Program-made: the position numbers and the translations under genes | The notes under the pieces: model-generated | The model's database searches: none | What the model was told of the DNA's origin: nothing | What the model saw: only the letters and a program-made list of their open reading frames with translations | Shown: positions 26,662 through 36,171 of the stretch, in pieces | How positions within the stretch are numbered: the first letter of the stretch is position 1 | Layout: every line of letters starts with the position of its first letter | Source of the DNA: Pseudomonas sp. B21-028 | Lineage (GTDB): Bacteria > Pseudomonadota > Gammaproteobacteria > Pseudomonadales > Pseudomonadaceae | Length of the DNA stretch: 64,000 nt | Assembly: GCF_024749045.1 (NCBI RefSeq) | Contig: NZ_CP087184.1 | Location: 1,550,001-1,614,000, forward strand | Direction of reading: 5' to 3'

Positions 26662-27681
26662 CTACACCTCCACCGGCACCGACAGCTGCGGATCGCCCAG
26701 CGGATGGCTCTTGGCATCGAAGAACCGCAGTTCCATGTCCAACCCCTGGAACAGCTTGGCGTAATGGCGCTTCTGGTGCTGGATGAACGCCTGGCTGCGA
26801 GGGTAGATCGAGATTGCCATGGTGCGGGGTTTCGCCTGGCGCAGGGCGCGGACGATGTGCTGGTCCTGCTCGCCCAGGGCTTGGCCGAACAGGCACAGAT
26901 TGTCACCGTGGTGCAGCAGTTGGTCGTAGCAGAACGACAGGTAGTCGGAACTGCGGATGGTCTTGAGCTTGTCCTCGCTCGGGCCTTCATTGACGAACAA
27001 CGGTACGTCGTCGAGGGTCTTGAGGGTGTTGTTGATGGCGAAATTGCCCAGCAGCGTACCTTCGGTGGACGTGAGCTTGCGCGCCGTGCCGTCCTGGTTG
27101 CGCACCAGATGCAGGCCTCCGTGCAGGTACAACAAGCGCGGTTTGTCCGTGGTCACCTGGTTCAGATCGAAACTGTGCTCGGCACCGATGAACAGATCGG
27201 TGATGGCCTGCGGCGCATGCTGGATCGCCCAGTAGTTGAGCAGGTCGTAGTTGGTGGTGAACACCGTGGCATAGCGGCTCAACTCCTGGTTGAGCGTTGC
27301 CAGGGTCGACGGCTGCACCAGCCGCCATGGAATGTGCACCGCGTGCACGGTGTTGATCAGCGCTTCCTTGATCGCGTAGTAGCGATTGCGCGGGGCGGCG
27401 GAGCTGACGGCGAGGGCCTTGTTGACCCGGCTGGTGGCTTTCAGCGCACTGAGCACCTGTTCGAAGCTGCGGGTCTGCAGCGCGTCGAACACGCTCAACT
27501 CCGACGGGCTCAGGGGCTTTTCCTCGACGGTGCGGGCGTTTTCGAACAGCGAGTCATAGCCGAAATCATCCCATACGGTGCGGCTGGCGCCATTGCCCAC
27601 CAGTAGCCCGCTGAAAGCGGTATGGGCGCGCAAGGTCCCCCAATCTTCAAGCCGGGCGTCGTATTCCTGGAAGTCGGTCAT
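26662..27681 (-). CDS. DUF4917 protein, SIR2-like
   Basis: The product is 339 aa. Features recalling the SIR2 NAD-binding fold: an N-terminal LLVGNGASRTVWDDFGYDSL where SIR2 proteins have GAGxS, a central VFTTNYDLLNYWAI matching the TxNYD motif, and LLYLHGGLHLV with the LHG histidine. A late LCLFGQALGEQDQHI resembles the GxSxxDxH end motif. DUF4917 proteins are uncharacterised; SIR2-like domains can act as NADases in defence proteins or as deacylases. No partner gene is adjacent on the same strand. It is divergent from the alcohol dehydrogenase gene. Confidence 0.78.
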   Translation of the reverse strand: MTDFQEYDARLEDWGTLRAHTAFSGLLVGNGASRTVWDDFGYDSLFENARTVEEKPLSPSELSVFDALQTRSFEQVLSALKATSRVNKALAVSSAAPRNRYYAIKEALINTVHAVHIPWRLVQPSTLATLNQELSRYATVFTTNYDLLNYWAIQHAPQAITDLFIGAEHSFDLNQVTTDKPRLLYLHGGLHLVRNQDGTARKLTSTEGTLLGNFAINNTLKTLDDVPLFVNEGPSEDKLKTIRSSDYLSFCYDQLLHHGDNLCLFGQALGEQDQHIVRALRQAKPRTMAISIYPRSQAFIQHQKRHYAKLFQGLDMELRFFDAKSHPLGDPQLSVPVEV

Positions 27682-27738
27682 TGGAAAGTCATCTCAAAAC
27701 GTGGCAAGGGCAGGGCGCGACTTTATCACGACCGACTC

Positions 27739-27752
27739 TTGAGCCAGATCAA
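27739..27752 (+). promoter_or_regulatory. candidate ANR/FNR box
   Basis: TTGAG-CCAG-ATCAA matches the ANR/FNR consensus TTGAT-N4-ATCAA at nine of ten positions. It lies about 70 bases upstream of the alcohol dehydrogenase start. Confidence 0.5.
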
Positions 27753-27820
27753 GGAGCCGCGTGACTGATTGGTCAATCCTGTGGGCCCGTGCCGATCCGG
27801 CCCCTTCAGGAGCGTGTCCC

Positions 27821-28969
27821 ATGAGTAGCACTTTTTTCATTCCCGCCGTGAACGTCATGGGGCTGGGTTGCCTCGACGAGGCCATGACCGCCATTCGCAA
27901 CTACGGTTTTCGCAAGGCCTTGATCGTGACCGACGCGGGGCTGGCCAAGGCCGGCGTTGCGGACAAGGTGGCCGGCCTGCTGGCGCTGCAGGACATCGAG
28001 TCGGTGATATTCGACGGCGCCAAGCCCAACCCGAGCACCGCGAACGTCGAGAATGGCCTGGGATTGTTGAAAGAAAGCCAATGCGATTTCGTGGTGTCGC
28101 TGGGCGGCGGTTCGCCTCATGACTGCGCCAAGGGCATTGCCCTGTGCGCCACCAATGGCGGGCAGATCCGCGACTACGAGGGTGTCGACCGGTCGGGCAA
28201 GCCGCAATTGCCGCTGATCGCCATCAACACCACGGCCGGCACCGCCAGTGAGATGACTCGCTTCTGCATCATTACCGACGAATCGCGCCACGTGAAAATG
28301 GCGATTGTCGACCGTAACGTGACGCCGCTCATGTCAGTCAACGACCCGGCGCTGATGGTGGCAATGCCCAAGGGACTGACGGCTGCGACGGGCATGGATG
28401 CGCTGACCCACGCGGTCGAAGCCTACGTGTCCACCGCCGCCAGCCCGATCACCGATGCCTGTGCCTTGAAAGCCATCATCCTGATCAGCAACAACCTGCG
28501 CCTGGCGGTGCGTGACGGCAATGATCTGGCGGCACGGGAGAATATGGCCTACGCGCAGTTCCTCGCAGGGATGGCATTCAACAATGCTTCGCTGGGTTTC
28601 GTGCACGCCATGGCTCACCAGTTGGGCGGTTTCTATGACTTGCCCCACGGCGTGTGCAACGCGGTGCTGTTGCCCCATGTGCAGAGTTTCAATGCCTCGG
28701 TGTGCGCCACGCGTCTGACCGATGTGGGCCGTGCCATGGGGGTCGATACGCTTCGATCCAGCCCGGAGGAAGGCGCCCGGGCCGCCATCGCCGCGATCGT
28801 CAGCCTGGCCCGGGACGTGGAGATCCCGGCCGGCCTGCGTGAATTGGGCATGCGCCTCGATGACGTGCCGGTACTGGCCGCCAACGCCCTGAAAGACGCC
28901 TGCGGCCTGACCAACCCGCGGGCAGCCGATCAACGGCAGATCGAGGAAATTTTCCGCAACGCGTTCTAG
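27821..28969 (+). CDS. yiaY: iron-containing (group III) alcohol dehydrogenase
   Basis: The product is 382 aa, the standard length. NAD-binding [11 protein letters not shown] is at about residues 95-105. [12 protein letters not shown] and the metal-binding set follow: an Asp in [15 protein letters not shown] and His residues in [28 protein letters not shown]. It oxidises primary alcohols or reduces aldehydes with NAD(H). The start at 27821 has AGGAG upstream. A near-consensus ANR box upstream suggests induction at low oxygen. The stop codon overlaps by four bases the end of the 36-aa frame on the other strand. Confidence 0.88.
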   Translation: MSSTFFIPAVNVMGLGCLDEAMTAIRNYGFRKALIVTDAGLAKAGVADKVAGLLALQDIESVIFDGAKPNPSTANVENGLGLLKESQCDFVVSLGGGSPHDCAKGIALCATNGGQIRDYEGVDRSGKPQLPLIAINTTAGTASEMTRFCIITDESRHVKMAIVDRNVTPLMSVNDPALMVAMPKGLTAATGMDALTHAVEAYVSTAASPITDACALKAIILISNNLRLAVRDGNDLAARENMAYAQFLAGMAFNNASLGFVHAMAHQLGGFYDLPHGVCNAVLLPHVQSFNASVCATRLTDVGRAMGVDTLRSSPEEGARAAIAAIVSLARDVEIPAGLRELGMRLDDVPVLAANALKDACGLTNPRAADQRQIEEIFRNAF

Positions 28970-29076
28970 CGACCCCGAGACGCCATGGCCTTCACGCAGG
29001 CCATGGCCGCCACCGCCAGCAGTGTGTACAGCGCAACGGTGGTGCAAGTGACGATCAGGGTTGTACGGCTTTTCAT
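28966..29076 (-). CDS. candidate 36-aa single-span membrane peptide
   Basis: Reading the minus strand from ATG at 29076 gives 36 residues and a TAG at 28966-28968. Residues about 7-27 are a plausible transmembrane helix ([20 protein letters not shown]) flanked by Lys/Arg on both sides (MKSR at the start, SRGR at the end). It starts 12 bases past the stop codon of the alpha-oxoamine-synthase gene, in the same direction, so it could be its operon partner. The ribosome binding site is poor. Supported only by composition and position. Confidence 0.35.
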   Translation of the reverse strand: MKSRTTLIVTCTTVALYTLLAVAAMACVKAMASRGR

Positions 29077-29088
29077 CGAGGACCCGCG

Positions 29089-30324
29089 TCAGGGGCGGAT
29101 ATCACGCCCGTGGGCCTGCAGCAGGTTGGTGATCTGTTTGCAAAAAGACTGGATCACGCTCGTTTCCATGTCGGCGCGCAGGGTTATGCGTATGGCCGCC
29201 TTATCTTGTGGCACCACGGGGAAAAAGACTGCCGAAGTGAGGTATCCCAGCTCCGCCAGCTCAACCGCCAGGCGGTTGGCCAAGGTGGCTTCACCGCAGG
29301 GCACCAGACGTATCGCCATCGGGTTGCCGTGCTGTTCGGTACGGACAAGGTTGTCGAAGACGCGGATATTAGCCTGCAAACGCTCCTGCAACGAGACCAG
29401 CTCCCGGCTGCGGTGCAGGCGGATCGAGGCCATGCCGGCACCAATGGCCGCTGCGTTCAGGCTCTGGGACCAACTGCTCGGCCCACCGTAACGCTGCACC
29501 AGTGCTTTATGCCGCTCACTGCCGAACATGGCCAACCCGCCACTGGCGCCGAAAGATTTGGCCAGCGAGGCGACGATCAGTGTGCGATCGTCCACGGCAG
29601 GCAGACGCGAACGGACCAGCCCCGCACCGCATTTGCCGACGGTGGACAACGCGTGGGAGTCGTCCATATACAGGAACAGGCCATACCGCTGCTTGAGAAA
29701 CAGCAGGCTGTCCAGGTCCGCCATGCCGCCCATGCTGTAGGCACTGTCAGTCACGTAGGCGACGTTGCGCTCTCGCTTGCACAAGTCCTCGATGAAGTTC
29801 ATGTCGTTGTGGGGGCAGGTGATGACCTGCGTTTCATCGGCGCAGGCGGTCTTGAAGTGGTTCATCGAACAGTGGGCATGCTTGTCGAAGACCATGGCGG
29901 GTGGCCGATTGCCTGTGAATGCGCCGCTGGCCAGCAGCGGCAGGATCCCGGCGCTGGCCGCGCTGCAGGACAAGGCACTCAGGCAACTGGCGCCGAACAG
30001 CTCCGACAGCTGGGTTTCGTACTGGGCCAGAATCGCCAGCTTGCAGCGGTTCTTCGAGTCGGCGACACGCAGGGTTCCGGTTTCCCAGAGTGCAGTCATG
30101 GCGCCATCCAGCAGGGCGGGGTGATAGTCCAGGCCCAGGTAGGACGTCGTACAGAAGTGGTGGAGGGTACGGCCGTACTGGTCGACCAGGACGTTGGGCG
30201 TCTTGACCTCGACATTGAGCCCCGAGATTTTCCCGGCCTCGGCGCACTGCCAGTCCTGATCCGCCAGGGAGATGACCTTGCGGTAGTTGGTGAAACGATG
30301 AGTGGGTTGCGCGATCTGGTTCAT
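29089..30324 (-). CDS. PLP-dependent alpha-oxoamine-synthase-like enzyme
   Basis: The product is 411 aa of fold-type I, in the family of 8-amino-7-oxononanoate synthase, KBL and serine palmitoyltransferase. Seen: YLGLDYHPALLDGA at the substrate end, FDKHAHCSMNH, YVTDSAYSMGG, LYMDDSHALSTVG with the PLP-ring-stacking His, and the Schiff-base Lys in VASLAKSFGASGG. These enzymes join an amino acid and an acyl thioester to give an alpha-amino ketone. No bio operon, acyl carrier protein or polyketide gene is next to it, so it is an orphan whose product is unknown; CqsA-like signal synthesis is one possibility. The start at 30324 follows AAGGA. Confidence 0.8.
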   Translation of the reverse strand: MNQIAQPTHRFTNYRKVISLADQDWQCAEAGKISGLNVEVKTPNVLVDQYGRTLHHFCTTSYLGLDYHPALLDGAMTALWETGTLRVADSKNRCKLAILAQYETQLSELFGASCLSALSCSAASAGILPLLASGAFTGNRPPAMVFDKHAHCSMNHFKTACADETQVITCPHNDMNFIEDLCKRERNVAYVTDSAYSMGGMADLDSLLFLKQRYGLFLYMDDSHALSTVGKCGAGLVRSRLPAVDDRTLIVASLAKSFGASGGLAMFGSERHKALVQRYGGPSSWSQSLNAAAIGAGMASIRLHRSRELVSLQERLQANIRVFDNLVRTEQHGNPMAIRLVPCGEATLANRLAVELAELGYLTSAVFFPVVPQDKAAIRITLRADMETSVIQSFCKQITNLLQAHGRDIRP

Positions 30325-30630
30325 GGTGCGATGACATTCCTTGGTTGAGAGCTGCTGTCCGTGGGTTGTTTCAATATCTGTGTGTTTCCGGACTTTACAG
30401 ACCACCGCGCAGGGCTTTGAATCGGCTGTTTCCGGCGTGCTTGAGGGCTGCTGGAGTCTTCGGTGTAGGACCTTGCCTATGAACGTGGACGGGGAATCCC
30501 TTCGGGCAGTCGGAGCTCGGTGGGTTTAGCCGGATGGGCCTGGATCCGCTGGGTTTGTCTGGCCTGAAGCGCTGTCAAGGCATCGGTAAACGGGCGTAAC
30601 ATTCATTTCTTTCTTTGGGGATCGCTGTCG
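30325..30630. other. divergent intergenic region, nothing specific seen
   Basis: This holds the promoters of the oxoamine-synthase-like gene and of fosA. I found no strong palindrome, terminator or convincing small gene. Confidence 0.4.
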
Positions 30631-31047
30631 ATGCTTTCAGGCCTCAATCACCTGACCCTTGCCGTCATCGATCTGGATCGAAGCGTCGGGTTCTATCGTG
30701 AACTGTTGCAGCTGCGTCTCGAGGCCAGGTGGGACAGCGGGGCCTATCTGTCCCTGCCCGGGTTGTGGTTGTGCCTGGCTCTCGACCCTCAGCGTAAGAC
30801 CGAACCCGTGGCGGACTACACCCATTACGCATTCGGCCTGGCTGCCGAACATTTTCCGGTGCTGGTGGCACGACTGAGCGCCGCGCAGGTAACGTCATGG
30901 CGGGACAACCGTAGCGAAGGCGATTCGTTTTATTTTCTCGACCCGGACGGGCATAAGCTTGAGATCCATGTGGGTGACCTCGCGTCCCGGCTGGAGGCCT
31001 GTCGGCAGGCACCTTATGCCGGGATGGTGTTCTTCACGACGCCCTGA
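30631..31047 (+). CDS. fosA: fosfomycin resistance glutathione transferase FosA
   Basis: The product is 138 aa, a vicinal-oxygen-chelate fold. It starts [12 protein letters not shown] with the first metal ligand His7, continues with a [16 protein letters not shown] strand, then YTHYAFG (second His), then [24 protein letters not shown] with the third ligand Glu, and ends CRQAPYAGM, all as in chromosomal Pseudomonas FosA. It opens the fosfomycin epoxide with glutathione using Mn2+ and K+. Cytosolic. Its stop overlaps a possible ATG of the next frame by one base (TGATG). Confidence 0.92.
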   Translation: MLSGLNHLTLAVIDLDRSVGFYRELLQLRLEARWDSGAYLSLPGLWLCLALDPQRKTEPVADYTHYAFGLAAEHFPVLVARLSAAQVTSWRDNRSEGDSFYFLDPDGHKLEIHVGDLASRLEACRQAPYAGMVFFTTP

Positions 31048-31187
31048 TGGGCAGCCCGGCCATACCCCTGGTAAATAGATGGCTTATTGCAATCAATTTC
31101 TCGGGTGCCCTGATTGCCTGCGCTATCCTCTGTGTAATCGTGGGTGTACGTCCGATCACCCAGTTCACCCACCGCTGCATTCTCCGG

Positions 31188-32552
<1,365 letters not shown>

Positions 32553-32669
32553 AAGCACGTCACCGTTCGTCGTCGCGCCGCTCGTTTATTCAAACCTTTG
32601 CGTCCCTGGTCCTTTCGAATGTCAGGCGGGCCCTGCTCGCCAACATTCAAGCATCTGGAGGGCCAGACC

Positions 32670-32828
32670 ATGCCGGGTTCACGAAGCGTTCATCCCGCAA
32701 ATGTCATCCATGATCGAACCAAGGTGTCTGAAGCGGGTCGCAAAAGTGGGAGAACTACCATCATGACCGTCGACAAGCACCCGTCGAAAGCCGAAACCGT
32801 TCGCAAACCGGGTCGGACATGTCGCTGA
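32670..32828 (+). CDS. candidate 52-aa basic peptide
   Basis: ATG at 32670 is preceded by CTGGAGGGCC, a good ribosome binding site at nine bases. The frame ends at a TGA at 32826. The peptide is strongly basic and contains a rough internal repeat: KVSEAGRKSGRT and KAETVRKPGRT. It sits directly before the DUF4142 gene and in the same direction, so it could be part of the same stress-type cluster. I do not recognise it; no membrane segment. Confidence 0.4.
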   Translation: MPGSRSVHPANVIHDRTKVSEAGRKSGRTTIMTVDKHPSKAETVRKPGRTCR

Positions 32829-32900
32829 ATGGTCATCGATGGTTCTGATGCAGAGGCAGGGCGACCTGCCCGAACTTTTAACTACGAGGAGGGCGCGACC

Positions 32901-33404
32901 ATGAGCCGGATGGCTACCTTTTATCGCACCACCAGTCTCGTCGTGCTGATGGGCCTGGGTGCCAACAGTGCCTGGGCCCAATCGCCAGCCGAATTCATCA
33001 ACGATGCCTCCGCCAAAGGCATGGCCGACATCGAGGCCAGTCGCATGGCGCACGGCAAAGCCGAATCCAGAGAGGTAAAGGACTACACCATCATGGTGAT
33101 CAACGACCGCACCACCGCCAATCAGCATCTGGCCAAGATTGCGAAAAAACTCGATCTGCCAGTCGCACCGCGGGAGGAAGTCGCTGACAAGGCCAAGGCC
33201 ATGATCCCGCAGATGCAGGAAGGCGAGTCGTTCGAAGCGGCTTATGCCGCCAGCCAGGTCAAGGCCACCGAGGAAGCCATCGCGCAGATCGAGCAGGAGG
33301 CCCAGACCACCGAAGTGCCGGAAATCAAGGCGTTTGCCGATGAAACCCTGCCTAAATTGCAGACCCACCTGGAGATGGCAAGGGCACTGCAGGCCAGCCG
33401 CTGA
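32901..33404 (+). CDS. exported DUF4142 protein
   Basis: The product is 167 aa with a signal peptide ending AWA before QSPAEF. The DUF4142 helical domain follows ([31 protein letters not shown]...[19 protein letters not shown]), a ferritin-like four-helix type bundle without obvious metal ligands. Periplasmic. The start at 32901 has GAGGAGGG upstream. It precedes an SDR gene by 73 bases. Both are of kinds often induced in general stress, but the role is unproven. Confidence 0.84.
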   Translation: MSRMATFYRTTSLVVLMGLGANSAWAQSPAEFINDASAKGMADIEASRMAHGKAESREVKDYTIMVINDRTTANQHLAKIAKKLDLPVAPREEVADKAKAMIPQMQEGESFEAAYAASQVKATEEAIAQIEQEAQTTEVPEIKAFADETLPKLQTHLEMARALQASR

Positions 33405-33477
33405 TCGCGGCACGTCTCACATTCAGGGCCGGGGCGTTCGCTCCCGGCTTGTCTTGCCCGCCGAAAGGAGAACCTCG

Positions 33478-34386
33478 ATGTCCACACGCCGAGAACCCAA
33501 CCAATACGCGATGCAGAACCCGCTGACACAGTATCCCCGCCCACCCTTTCCCGACCAGCCACAATCGCCGCCCGGCATCGACCAGGACATGGTGCCCAAG
33601 CCCGATCATGGCGAAAAAAGCTATCAAGGCTTCGGCCGACTGGAAGGTCGCAAGGCGCTGGTGACCGGCGGCGACTCGGGTATCGGCCGCGCGGCAGCCA
33701 TTGCCTACGCCCGGGAGGGGGCTGATGTGGCCATCAATTACCTGCCCAGCGAAGAGCGCGACGCCCGGCAAGTCATCGAACTGATCGAAGCCGAAGGCCG
33801 CAAAGCCATTGCGATTCCCGGTGATCTCAAGGACGAAGCCTTCTGCGCCCAATTGGTCAGAAGCGCTCACGAGCAATTGGGGGGCCTGGATATCCTGGTA
33901 AACGTTGCTGGCAAGCAGGAGGCGCAAAAGGACATCGCCGACATCACCACCGCGCAATTCGACGACACCATGAAAACCAACATCTACGCGATGTTCTGGA
34001 TCTGCAAGGCCGCGGTGCCGCTGATGCCGGCGGGGGCAACGGTCATCAACACCGCATCGATCCAGTCTTACGACCCGTCCGCGACGCTGCTGGATTACGC
34101 CACCACCAAGGCGGCCATCGTGGCCTTCACCAAGGCACTGGCGGGGCAAGTGATCAGCAAGGGTATCCGCGTCAACGCCGTGGCGCCCGGACCGATCTGG
34201 ACGGTGTTGCAACCCAGTGGGGGACAACCCCAGGAGAAGATTCCTACCTTTGGCTCTCAGGTGCCGATGAAGCGTCCCGGGCAACCGGCCGAATGTGCGC
34301 CGCTATATGTACTGTTGGCGTCTCAGGAGTCGAGCTACATCACTGGCGAAGTCTTCGGCGTGACGGGGGGTAATCCGCTGCCTTGA
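33478..34386 (+). CDS. SDR-family oxidoreductase, YghA/general-stress-protein type
   Basis: The product is 302 aa. A proline-rich N-terminal extension of about 50 residues ([20 protein letters not shown]) is followed by a Rossmann domain: cofactor motif [16 protein letters not shown], catalytic Ser in NTASIQSYD, and YATTK for the Tyr-x3-Lys. The extension and the motif set match the YghA/YhdF group of NAD(P)-dependent aldehyde or alcohol dehydrogenases. AAAGGAG lies nine bases before the start. Downstream lies a perfect 17-bp hairpin. Confidence 0.87.
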   Translation: MSTRREPNQYAMQNPLTQYPRPPFPDQPQSPPGIDQDMVPKPDHGEKSYQGFGRLEGRKALVTGGDSGIGRAAAIAYAREGADVAINYLPSEERDARQVIELIEAEGRKAIAIPGDLKDEAFCAQLVRSAHEQLGGLDILVNVAGKQEAQKDIADITTAQFDDTMKTNIYAMFWICKAAVPLMPAGATVINTASIQSYDPSATLLDYATTKAAIVAFTKALAGQVISKGIRVNAVAPGPIWTVLQPSGGQPQEKIPTFGSQVPMKRPGQPAECAPLYVLLASQESSYITGEVFGVTGGNPLP

Positions 34387-34393
34387 GGTTCGT

Positions 34394-34434
34394 TCGCGAT
34401 GCGCGAGTGGTGCCACGCCACTCGCGCATCGCGA
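34394..34434. terminator. perfect 17-bp hairpin between convergent genes
   Basis: 34394-34410 and 34418-34434 are exact reverse complements with a 7-base loop. It starts seven bases past the SDR stop and ends at the stop codon of the convergent iron permease gene. There is no T-tract, so termination or RNA protection for both genes is inferred from position. Confidence 0.55.
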
Positions 34435-34839
34435 TCAGCACTGATTCAGATCGATCTTGTTCTTCTTCCCTACCCCTTCCAGGCTTTTAGCCTCGCCTTG
34501 TCCCATGGCTTGGTAATGCTTCCTCAGCGCTTCCAGTTGCTTGAGGTCCAGCGCCTCGAGTCCGAGCATTGCATTTTGCGCTTCGCTGGTCGCGCGCAAC
34601 AATTCGTCGATCTTCAGGTGCAGGATATCGGTGTCGCGGTTCTGCGTGTTCTGGATCAGGAACACCATCAGGAAGGTAATGATCGTCGTGGACGTATTGA
34701 TGATCAGCTGCCACGTATCGTTGAACTTGAACAGTGGCCCGCTGCAGGCCCAAAGCACGAGGAGCACGATAGCCCCCAGAAATGTCTTGGGGCTCCCCGC
34801 CCACAGGGACAGTTTTTGCGCGATTTTTGCGAAGGTCAT
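34435..34839 (-). CDS. low-affinity iron permease-family membrane protein
   Basis: The product is 134 aa with two transmembrane segments (about residues 20-36 and 46-63). The signature W(Q)LIINTSTTIITFLMVFLIQNTQNRD, then HLKIDELLRA, is typical of PF04120. It is named after yeast FET4, but bacterial members are half the size and transport has not been shown for this one. Monocistronic. Confidence 0.84.
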   Translation of the reverse strand: MTFAKIAQKLSLWAGSPKTFLGAIVLLVLWACSGPLFKFNDTWQLIINTSTTIITFLMVFLIQNTQNRDTDILHLKIDELLRATSEAQNAMLGLEALDLKQLEALRKHYQAMGQGEAKSLEGVGKKNKIDLNQC

Positions 34840-35014
34840 TGCTGTGTTCCTTATGGGATTGCACCTGTCTGGTGTGACAGCAACGCCTCGGTGAAAATTC
34901 TACTTACATTTAGGTGCGACCCTGGGGGAGAACGTCTGTCGTCCTGGCTGAAGTCTGTCGCAACCATTTGCCGCGTTCATCGGTCACTCCTTAAAGCCCT
35001 CAGCGGAGTACACC

Positions 35015-35161
35015 ATGAACCTCACGCGCACGTTCTGCCTCGCCTGTAGCCTGCTCGTCCTGCAAGGCTGTTTCGACAATTCGGACAATGAAACCAAGGA
35101 CAACACTGACGGCACCAAGTCTTCGGTGCAGATGAAAGAATCCGACGCCCAGAAAAAATAG
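35015..35161 (+). CDS. small 48-aa lipoprotein
   Basis: ATG at 35015 is preceded by GCGGAG. The peptide starts MNLTRTFCLACSLLVLQGC, a lipoprotein signal with lipobox VLQGC and lipidated Cys19. Only about 30 hydrophilic residues follow, rich in Asp, Asn, Lys and Ser. The residue after the Cys is Phe and then Asp, so outer-membrane sorting is likely. Function unknown. It ends 20 bases before a REPIN. Confidence 0.65.
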   Translation: MNLTRTFCLACSLLVLQGCFDNSDNETKDNTDGTKSSVQMKESDAQKK

Positions 35162-35180
35162 ACATCGATCCGCAAAACCC

Positions 35181-35271
35181 TGTGGGAGCGAGCCTGCTCG
35201 CGATGGCGGTGTGTCAGGCAACGCCGATGTTGCTGAACCATCGTCATCGCGAGCAGGCTCGCTCCCACAGG
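35181..35271. repeat. REPIN (family 1)
   Basis: Inverted GGGAGCGAGCCTGCTCGCGAT arms, between the small lipoprotein and the hicB 3' end. Confidence 0.9.
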
Positions 35272-35294
35272 TTTTGTATCCAGGCGCGAGCTGT

Positions 35295-35711
35295 TTACCG
35301 TCCTTGCTGCAACACCTTGAGCGCCGCCGAAGCCAGGAACCCGGAGCGGCTCTTTTCTTCAGGATGATGCAGCACATATTCATCGATACGGTTCAGCAGA
35401 TAGCCGGGAAGGGTGATGTTGAGTTTCTGCGCCTTGCCCAGGTACTTGGTTACGTCAATGTCCACCAGCGCCCAGGTGCAACCGGCATAGTGCGGGTTGG
35501 CCGCGTGGACGGTGACTTTACTGGCCGTTGGAATCGGCGAGCCGTCTTCGGCAAGAATCTCGAAGTGACCTTCAATGGCCTCGCGGGCCATGGCCATGGC
35601 GTCATCCAGATCGTCTCCCGCGGAAAAACAACCCGGAATATCCGGCACTTCAACACCCCAGGCGTGTTTTTCATCACCCATGGAAATCGCAATCGGGTAC
35701 AGCATGTTCAT
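35295..35711 (-). CDS. hicB: HicB-family antitoxin
   Basis: The product is 138 aa. The N-terminal HicB ribonuclease-H-like domain (YPIAISMGDEKHAWGVEVPDIPGCFSAGDDLDDAM) precedes a C-terminal ribbon-helix-helix-like DNA-binding part (KLNITLPGYLLNRIDEYV). It binds and neutralises the HicA toxin encoded upstream and represses the operon. The start at 35711 lies inside the hicA 3' end, an overlap of 38 bases; CGGAGGA lies just before it. Confidence 0.88.
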   Translation of the reverse strand: MNMLYPIAISMGDEKHAWGVEVPDIPGCFSAGDDLDDAMAMAREAIEGHFEILAEDGSPIPTASKVTVHAANPHYAGCTWALVDIDVTKYLGKAQKLNITLPGYLLNRIDEYVLHHPEEKSRSGFLASAALKVLQQGR

Positions 35712-35922
35712 CGTCCTCCGGGAGCGCAGGGCAACGGGCGATCTGGAGCAGGGCCTGTTGCAGGATACTGATGGCCGTTTTCTTGAGCAGGTCCTTCTTC
35801 GGGTGAGGAACGGTGACCAGTCCCGGCTTGCTCGGGTGCTTGAAATGATGATGGCTGCCCCGAACCCGCACCAGGTACCAACCGTCCGCAAGGAGTTGGC
35901 TTATCAAAAAACGGCTATTCAC
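35674..35922 (-). CDS. hicA: HicA-family mRNA interferase toxin
   Basis: The product is 82 aa. The double-stranded-RNA-binding-like fold of HicA shows the catalytic His in VRGSHHHFKHP, followed by VTVPHPKKDLLKKT. It cleaves mRNA when free of HicB. The toxin gene comes first, as usual for hicAB. The C-terminal 20 residues beyond AISILQQALLQIA are longer than in compact HicA proteins and are encoded by DNA that overlaps hicB. Confidence 0.85.
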   Translation of the reverse strand: MNSRFLISQLLADGWYLVRVRGSHHHFKHPSKPGLVTVPHPKKDLLKKTAISILQQALLQIARCPALPEDDEHAVPDCDFHG

Positions 35923-35951
35923 ATCACCTCCGTGTGGTGTGCTTGGTGGGT

Positions 35952-35979
35952 ACTATACCTACTATGAGTTTGTGATCAA
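35952..35979 (-). promoter_or_regulatory. hicAB promoter and operator
   Basis: On the minus strand TTGATC (35974-35979) and TATAGT (35952-35957) are spaced by 16 bases. Two ATAGTA repeats overlap the -10 box, a likely site for HicB autoregulation. Confidence 0.5.
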
Positions 35980-36104
35980 CACTATAATCACCGCCCCGGA
36001 TCAGGCGAGCAGGCGCGTTCATCGCAACGAAGTCTAGAAGCCGCGCCAGATAAGGCCGGCGGGGAGGTGGGATGGGGTTATTACCGGATATGAAGGACGG
36101 AAAA

Positions 36105-36140
36105 AACGTGGCGAGGGAGCTTGCTCCCGCTGGGCTGCCT
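36105..36140. repeat. single REP half-site
   Basis: GTGGCGAGGGAGCTTGCTCCCGCTGGG is one arm of a palindrome without an inverted partner nearby. Confidence 0.6.
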
Positions 36141-36171
36141 CTATGGGCGAGGCCTTGGGACATCCGCAGCG

